Source: Cyanobacteria bacterium OH_CBB_238
Lineage (GTDB): Bacteria > Cyanobacteriota > Vampirovibrionia > Gastranaerophilales > Gastranaerophilaceae
Assembly (NCBI GenBank): GCA_023409995.1
Contig: JAEYQN010000199.1
Span: 1 to 17,440 of the forward strand
Direction: 5' to 3'
DNA: 17,440 nucleotides
Part shown: piece after piece, positions 14,681 through 17,440 of the stretch
How positions within the stretch are numbered: the first letter of the stretch is position 1
How the letters are laid out: each line of letters begins with the position of its first letter
Made by a program: the position numbers and the translations under genes
The notes under the pieces: model-generated
Told to the model about the DNA's origin: nothing
Database searches by the model: none
The model's input: only the letters and a program-made list of their open reading frames with translations

Positions 14681-15166
14681 ATGTCTAAAGTATTTAGGAA
14701 TTCAGCAGATTTACAAAAGTTTTTTGAAGGTAGAGTTACTTTGCCTTTACAACAAACACAAAAAATAGTACATGAAGCAATACAAGATTCAATAAACGAA
14801 TATTATAAGGAAAAAGTATTTAGAGGTGGAACTTCTGCTACTCCTCTTATATACGACAGAATATATAAACTACTTAATTCTGTTGTTAAAACAGACATTG
14901 TTAAGAGAGATGGATACTTATATTGTGAAGTAAAAATTGATGAAAACTATCTTAATTATCAATATCCTGGCACTGATGGATTCGACGGAATTCCAGCAAC
15001 AGGACAAGATGTCTTAGATTGGAACAGTGAATATGGTTCTCATGGTGGTACAGTAGACGGTGACTGGAAGATATGGGAAGAAGCAATGCAAACTCTATCT
15101 GGTAATACAGGAATCATGCTAATACTTAAAAGAAATCTACAAAAATACGGTTTAAATATTAAGTAA
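14681..15166 (+). CDS. Conserved phage protein, possibly head-tail/tail completion type
   Basis: A 161-residue protein from ATG 14681 (MSKVFRNSADLQKFF); an in-frame ATG at 14609 lies within the preceding gene without a suitable ribosome site. The site AAGGA precedes 14681 by 8 bases. It has an N-terminal helix (about 8-45), a strand pair (YLYCEVKIDENYLNYQYPG) and a Gly/Asp-rich stretch with Trp residues (GTVDGDWKIWEEAM). The layout, a helix followed by a YDRIYKLLNSV segment and strands, resembles HK97 gp10-type tail completion proteins, but this is a weak match by eye. It is the last gene before the tape measure leader and terminator. Confidence 0.5.
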   Translation: MSKVFRNSADLQKFFEGRVTLPLQQTQKIVHEAIQDSINEYYKEKVFRGGTSATPLIYDRIYKLLNSVVKTDIVKRDGYLYCEVKIDENYLNYQYPGTDGFDGIPATGQDVLDWNSEYGSHGGTVDGDWKIWEEAMQTLSGNTGIMLILKRNLQKYGLNIK

Positions 15167-15170
15167 CATA

Positions 15171-15202
15171 AAGCCATTCTGAAAGGAGTGGCTTTTTCTT
15201 TT
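15171..15202 (+). terminator. Intrinsic terminator before the tape measure gene
   Basis: A 9-bp stem (15171-15179 with 15186-15194, one T-G pair) encloses TGAAAG and is followed by T residues (TTTCTTTT). Its 3' half begins within GAAAGGAG (15181-15188), which can pair instead with CTCCTTTC further downstream. Confidence 0.75.
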
Positions 15203-15211
15203 GACTACAAT

Positions 15212-15249
15212 GCTCTCCTTTCTTTGAGAGAGCTTTATTGAAAGGGGGA
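15212..15249 (+). promoter_or_regulatory. Tape measure leader with competing hairpins
   Basis: Between the terminator and the tape measure start, two exclusive hairpins can form. GCTCTC (15212-15217) pairs with GAGAGC (15228-15233). Alternatively TCTCCTTTC (15214-15222) pairs over 9 bp (two G-U) with GAAAGGGGG (15240-15248), the ribosome site of the tape measure gene. CTCCTTTC (15215-15222) can also pair perfectly with GAAAGGAG (15181-15188), which would break the terminator. This suggests control of tape measure expression, not proven here. Confidence 0.5.
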
Positions 15250-15261
15250 TTAAAAATATAA

Positions 15262-17061
15262 ATGGATAACGAATTTAAAATTGGCGTCGGTGTCAAAGTC
15301 GATACTTCCGATATTCAAGCACAATTGAACAAAAAGGCTAGGCCAACAGTTGATGTCGGTTTCAATGTAAAAACTGAGAACGCCAATAAAATTAAAGATT
15401 CATTGAAGTTGGATAAGATTAAATTAAATATTGATTCAGGAGCATATGAAGCTAAACTTGCCGACTTAACAGCTAAAACAAGTCAATGGACTGATGTGAA
15501 TGGACAAGCTAGAATAAGCATGGATAAGTTGACTACTGCTTATAATGCATTAATGACTGCTAATACTCCAGAAGCGTTGATTAATGCTGAAAAGAAATTC
15601 AATGAAGAGGTTCAGAAAACAACTAATTCTATTCGCAAAATGAATGCTGAATTTGCAAAGGATTCACAAGTAAATTCACTTAATAATAAAATTCAAGCGT
15701 TTTACACCAAGAATACGGCTGCACATGGTAAGTATGGTGTAAATCTAAAAGCAATGCTTAAAGAGACTTCTTCTGGAGCAGTTATTACAACGCAACGTTT
15801 AAAAGAGATTGAACAAGAACTTATAAACATTAGTAATCAGGCAAGGATTAGTGGGAAATTAGGATTATCATTCTTTGATAAAATAAAACAAGGTATGTCT
15901 AAGTTTTCAATGTGGTTTGGAACTACTGCGTTGGTAATGAAGACAATTCAAGGCTTCAAAGAGATGTACAGCAGTGTTTACAAGATAGATACTGCAATGA
16001 CAAGTTTATACAAAGTAACCGACGAAACAAATACTAAGTATACAGAATTTCTCAACAACGCAAACACAAAAGCGCAGGAATTAGGTAGATCAGTATCTAG
16101 TTTAATCGATCAGACTGCTTCTTGGGCAAAACTTGGTTACAACTTAACCGATGCCAGTAAATTAGCTGAAACATCTTCGATATATGCTAATGTTGGTGAA
16201 ATAGGCGATGAACAAGCAGTCAAAGATATTGTCAGTGATATTAAAGCATTTAACATCGCGGCCTCAGACAGTATATCAATAATAGATAAACTAAATATAC
16301 TTGGCAACAAATTTGCCGTCTCTAGTGGTGATTTAGGCGAAGGTCTTTCAAATTCTGCCTCTGCTTTATCTATGGCTGGAAATGATATTAGTGAAGCATT
16401 AGCTATGCTTACGGGAGGCACAGAAATAACCCAAAATGCGAGTGAAATGGGTAATTCCCTAAAAGTATTTTCCATGAGAATTCGCGGCATGAAAGGTAAG
16501 CTAGAGGAACTCGGTGAAGAAGTTGATAACGTTGTACCAGTTAGTAAAATTCAAACACACATAGCTAATTTAACTAATGGTGCAGTTAATATATTTGATG
16601 GTAATAATAATTTTAAGTCTACATATAAAATTTTATTAGATATTTCAAAAGTATACGATAAATTAACACAAACAAAACAGGCTGACCTAGTTGAAACTCT
16701 CTTTGGTAAACAAAGAGGCAATCAAGGTATGGCTCTCATTCAGGCATTTCAGTCTGGACAAGTCCAAAAAGCATTAGATTTTGCTAACAACTCAGATGGT
16801 TCGGCAATGAAAGAGCAGGAACGCTGGCTTGATAGTATGGAAGCTAAGACACAAAAATTTGGAGCTTCTTTTGAAAAATTATCCCAAGAGATCATGAACT
16901 CTAAATTTTTAAAGGGCTTAACAGATGCTGGGACTGGTTTTGTAAATGTTTTATCTGATATTATTGATAAATTTGGCTTACTAGGAACAACTATAGCAAC
17001 AGTTTCGACCATAAAATTATTTAAAAACTTCGGTATGGGTAGAATGTTTCCCATCATTTAA
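15262..17061 (+). CDS. Tape measure protein, exon 1 of an intron-split gene
   Basis: This is the tail length-setting protein that fills the tail tube. It starts at ATG 15262; an in-frame TAA at 15259 excludes an earlier start. The readable frame is 599 codons, but the last 8 to 9 codons are probably intron: the 5' splice site appears to lie after 17034, so exon 1 gives 591 residues ending LFKNFG. The N-terminal part is charged and coiled-coil-like; a region around residues 275-420 carries TMP-family patterns (SLIDQTASWAKLGYN, ANVGEIGDEQAV, SASALSMAGNDISEALAMLTGGTEI). A hydrophobic stretch follows near residue 570 (LGTTIATVSTI). Tape measures of siphoviruses are usually much longer, which fits a split gene continuing beyond the window. 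Confidence 0.85.
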   Translation: MDNEFKIGVGVKVDTSDIQAQLNKKARPTVDVGFNVKTENANKIKDSLKLDKIKLNIDSGAYEAKLADLTAKTSQWTDVNGQARISMDKLTTAYNALMTANTPEALINAEKKFNEEVQKTTNSIRKMNAEFAKDSQVNSLNNKIQAFYTKNTAAHGKYGVNLKAMLKETSSGAVITTQRLKEIEQELINISNQARISGKLGLSFFDKIKQGMSKFSMWFGTTALVMKTIQGFKEMYSSVYKIDTAMTSLYKVTDETNTKYTEFLNNANTKAQELGRSVSSLIDQTASWAKLGYNLTDASKLAETSSIYANVGEIGDEQAVKDIVSDIKAFNIAASDSISIIDKLNILGNKFAVSSGDLGEGLSNSASALSMAGNDISEALAMLTGGTEITQNASEMGNSLKVFSMRIRGMKGKLEELGEEVDNVVPVSKIQTHIANLTNGAVNIFDGNNNFKSTYKILLDISKVYDKLTQTKQADLVETLFGKQRGNQGMALIQAFQSGQVQKALDFANNSDGSAMKEQERWLDSMEAKTQKFGASFEKLSQEIMNSKFLKGLTDAGTGFVNVLSDIIDKFGLLGTTIATVSTIKLFKNFGMGRMFPII

Positions 17062-17440
17062 ATAGCCGATAATATAAGTGTTCTATTGGACACAATAGTT
17101 TTCTTATATACTTAGTGAAAATACACTAAGAAAACGAAGCCTCAATATGCGGGAACGGCCGTACAACGATTGCGTAATGGCAATGCATCACTACACTTCT
17201 GCTATGGCGACATAGTATGAATCGTAACAACGTGACGCTCGGAAAATCCGCAGGGATAGTTCTCTATGAGAAAAGCCCTCACTGTAGCGACAACAGGTGG
17301 TAACAGTTATATGAAACGATGCTGTTATAATATGCGCTCGGGACTAAAACGGATTACTAACCGTGAAATATTTAGTAGGATTTCTCCTAGCCGTAAGTGG
17401 TAAAGAAACGGAGACTAAAAATTACTTTTACAATTATTAC
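17035..17440 (+). ncRNA. Group I self-splicing intron in the tape measure gene (3' end beyond window)
   Basis: The sequence has the hallmarks of a group I intron. P1: exon TCGGT (17030-17034) pairs with intron GCCGA (17065-17069), giving the canonical U-G pair at the 5' splice site, and ATGGG (17035-17039) pairs with CCCAT (17050-17054) as its extension. A P2-like 7-bp hairpin lies at 17111-17130. The P-like element ATATGCGGGAAC (17145-17156) forms P4 with the Q-like GAAAATCCGCAGG (17242-17254): TGCGG with CCGCA. P5-P5a helices include ATTGC/GCAAT and CTATG-GCGA-CATAG (17202-17215), a GNRA tetraloop. A hairpin TAACAG/CTGTTA and a nested stem ACTAAA/TTTAGT with ACGG/CCGT follow. R-like ACGGAGACTAAAA is at 17408-17420. 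The S element, P7' and the 3' splice site are outside. No ORF is seen inside. Confidence 0.8.

Noticed and set aside
17035..17054. Splice site after 17040 using the ATGGGT/TCCCAT pairing
   Set aside because: That pairing would give a U-U apposition at the splice site. The pairing of 17030-17034 with 17065-17069 gives the required U-G, leaving ATGGG/CCCAT as the P1 extension.
17034..17061. Tape measure stop at 17061 as a true C-terminus or a sequencing frameshift
   Set aside because: The structured, non-coding sequence after 17034 with a proper P1 helix explains the stop better than a short protein or a single-base error; no continuing frame was seen in any of the three frames.
17331..17379. 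GGGACTAAAACGG as the group I R element
   Set aside because: Its ACTAAA pairs with a nearby TTTAGT and ACGG with CCGT, making a local nested hairpin, and no TAGTC-type partner for P7 follows. The later ACGGAGACTAAAA fits R better.
1..17440. tRNA genes or CRISPR arrays
   Set aside because: I saw no T-loop/acceptor pattern and no regularly spaced repeats in the few non-coding stretches.

Overview
The window is a piece of an AT-rich, double-stranded DNA tailed phage or prophage. Every gene is on the + strand. The low GC content, strong AGGAGG-type ribosome binding sites, frequent TTG starts and a gut-Clostridia style amidase with SH3 repeats suggest a Bacillota (Clostridia, perhaps Lachnospiraceae) host. 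This is inference from style and family resemblance, not a database match. No tail sheath gene is seen and a tape measure gene follows the tail tube gene, so a siphovirus is most likely. UAA, UAG and UGA all act as stops, so the code is the standard bacterial one.

Head module, 3-9401: the C-terminal nuclease part of the large terminase (cut by the window edge), portal, a GT2 glycosyltransferase, a prohead protease with an in-frame nested scaffold gene, a decoration-type protein, the major capsid protein, then a run of small head-completion, connector and neck proteins, one carrying a C-terminal Ig-like domain. Tail start, 9407-11123: a conserved phage protein of unknown role and the major tail tube protein.

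Middle block, 11183-15166: two small unknown proteins, a DUF1064-type nuclease, another small protein, a holin-like protein, an amidase-SH3-SH3 endolysin, a second membrane-anchored coiled-coil protein, and two more small proteins. A lysis cassette between tail tube and tape measure is an unusual order. Tape measure, 15262 onward: the reading frame stops at 17061, but sequence from 17035 to the window end folds like a group I self-splicing intron. A canonical P1 helix with a U-G pair places the 5' splice site after 17034, exactly between codons. The visible tape measure is therefore exon 1 of a split gene.

Other points: three genes appear to start with ATA behind good ribosome binding sites (2656, 9407, 11771); terminators lie just upstream of the capsid and tail-tube genes and strong hairpins just downstream of them, probably to set expression ratios; and the tape measure leader can form competing RNA hairpins, one of which hides its ribosome binding site.
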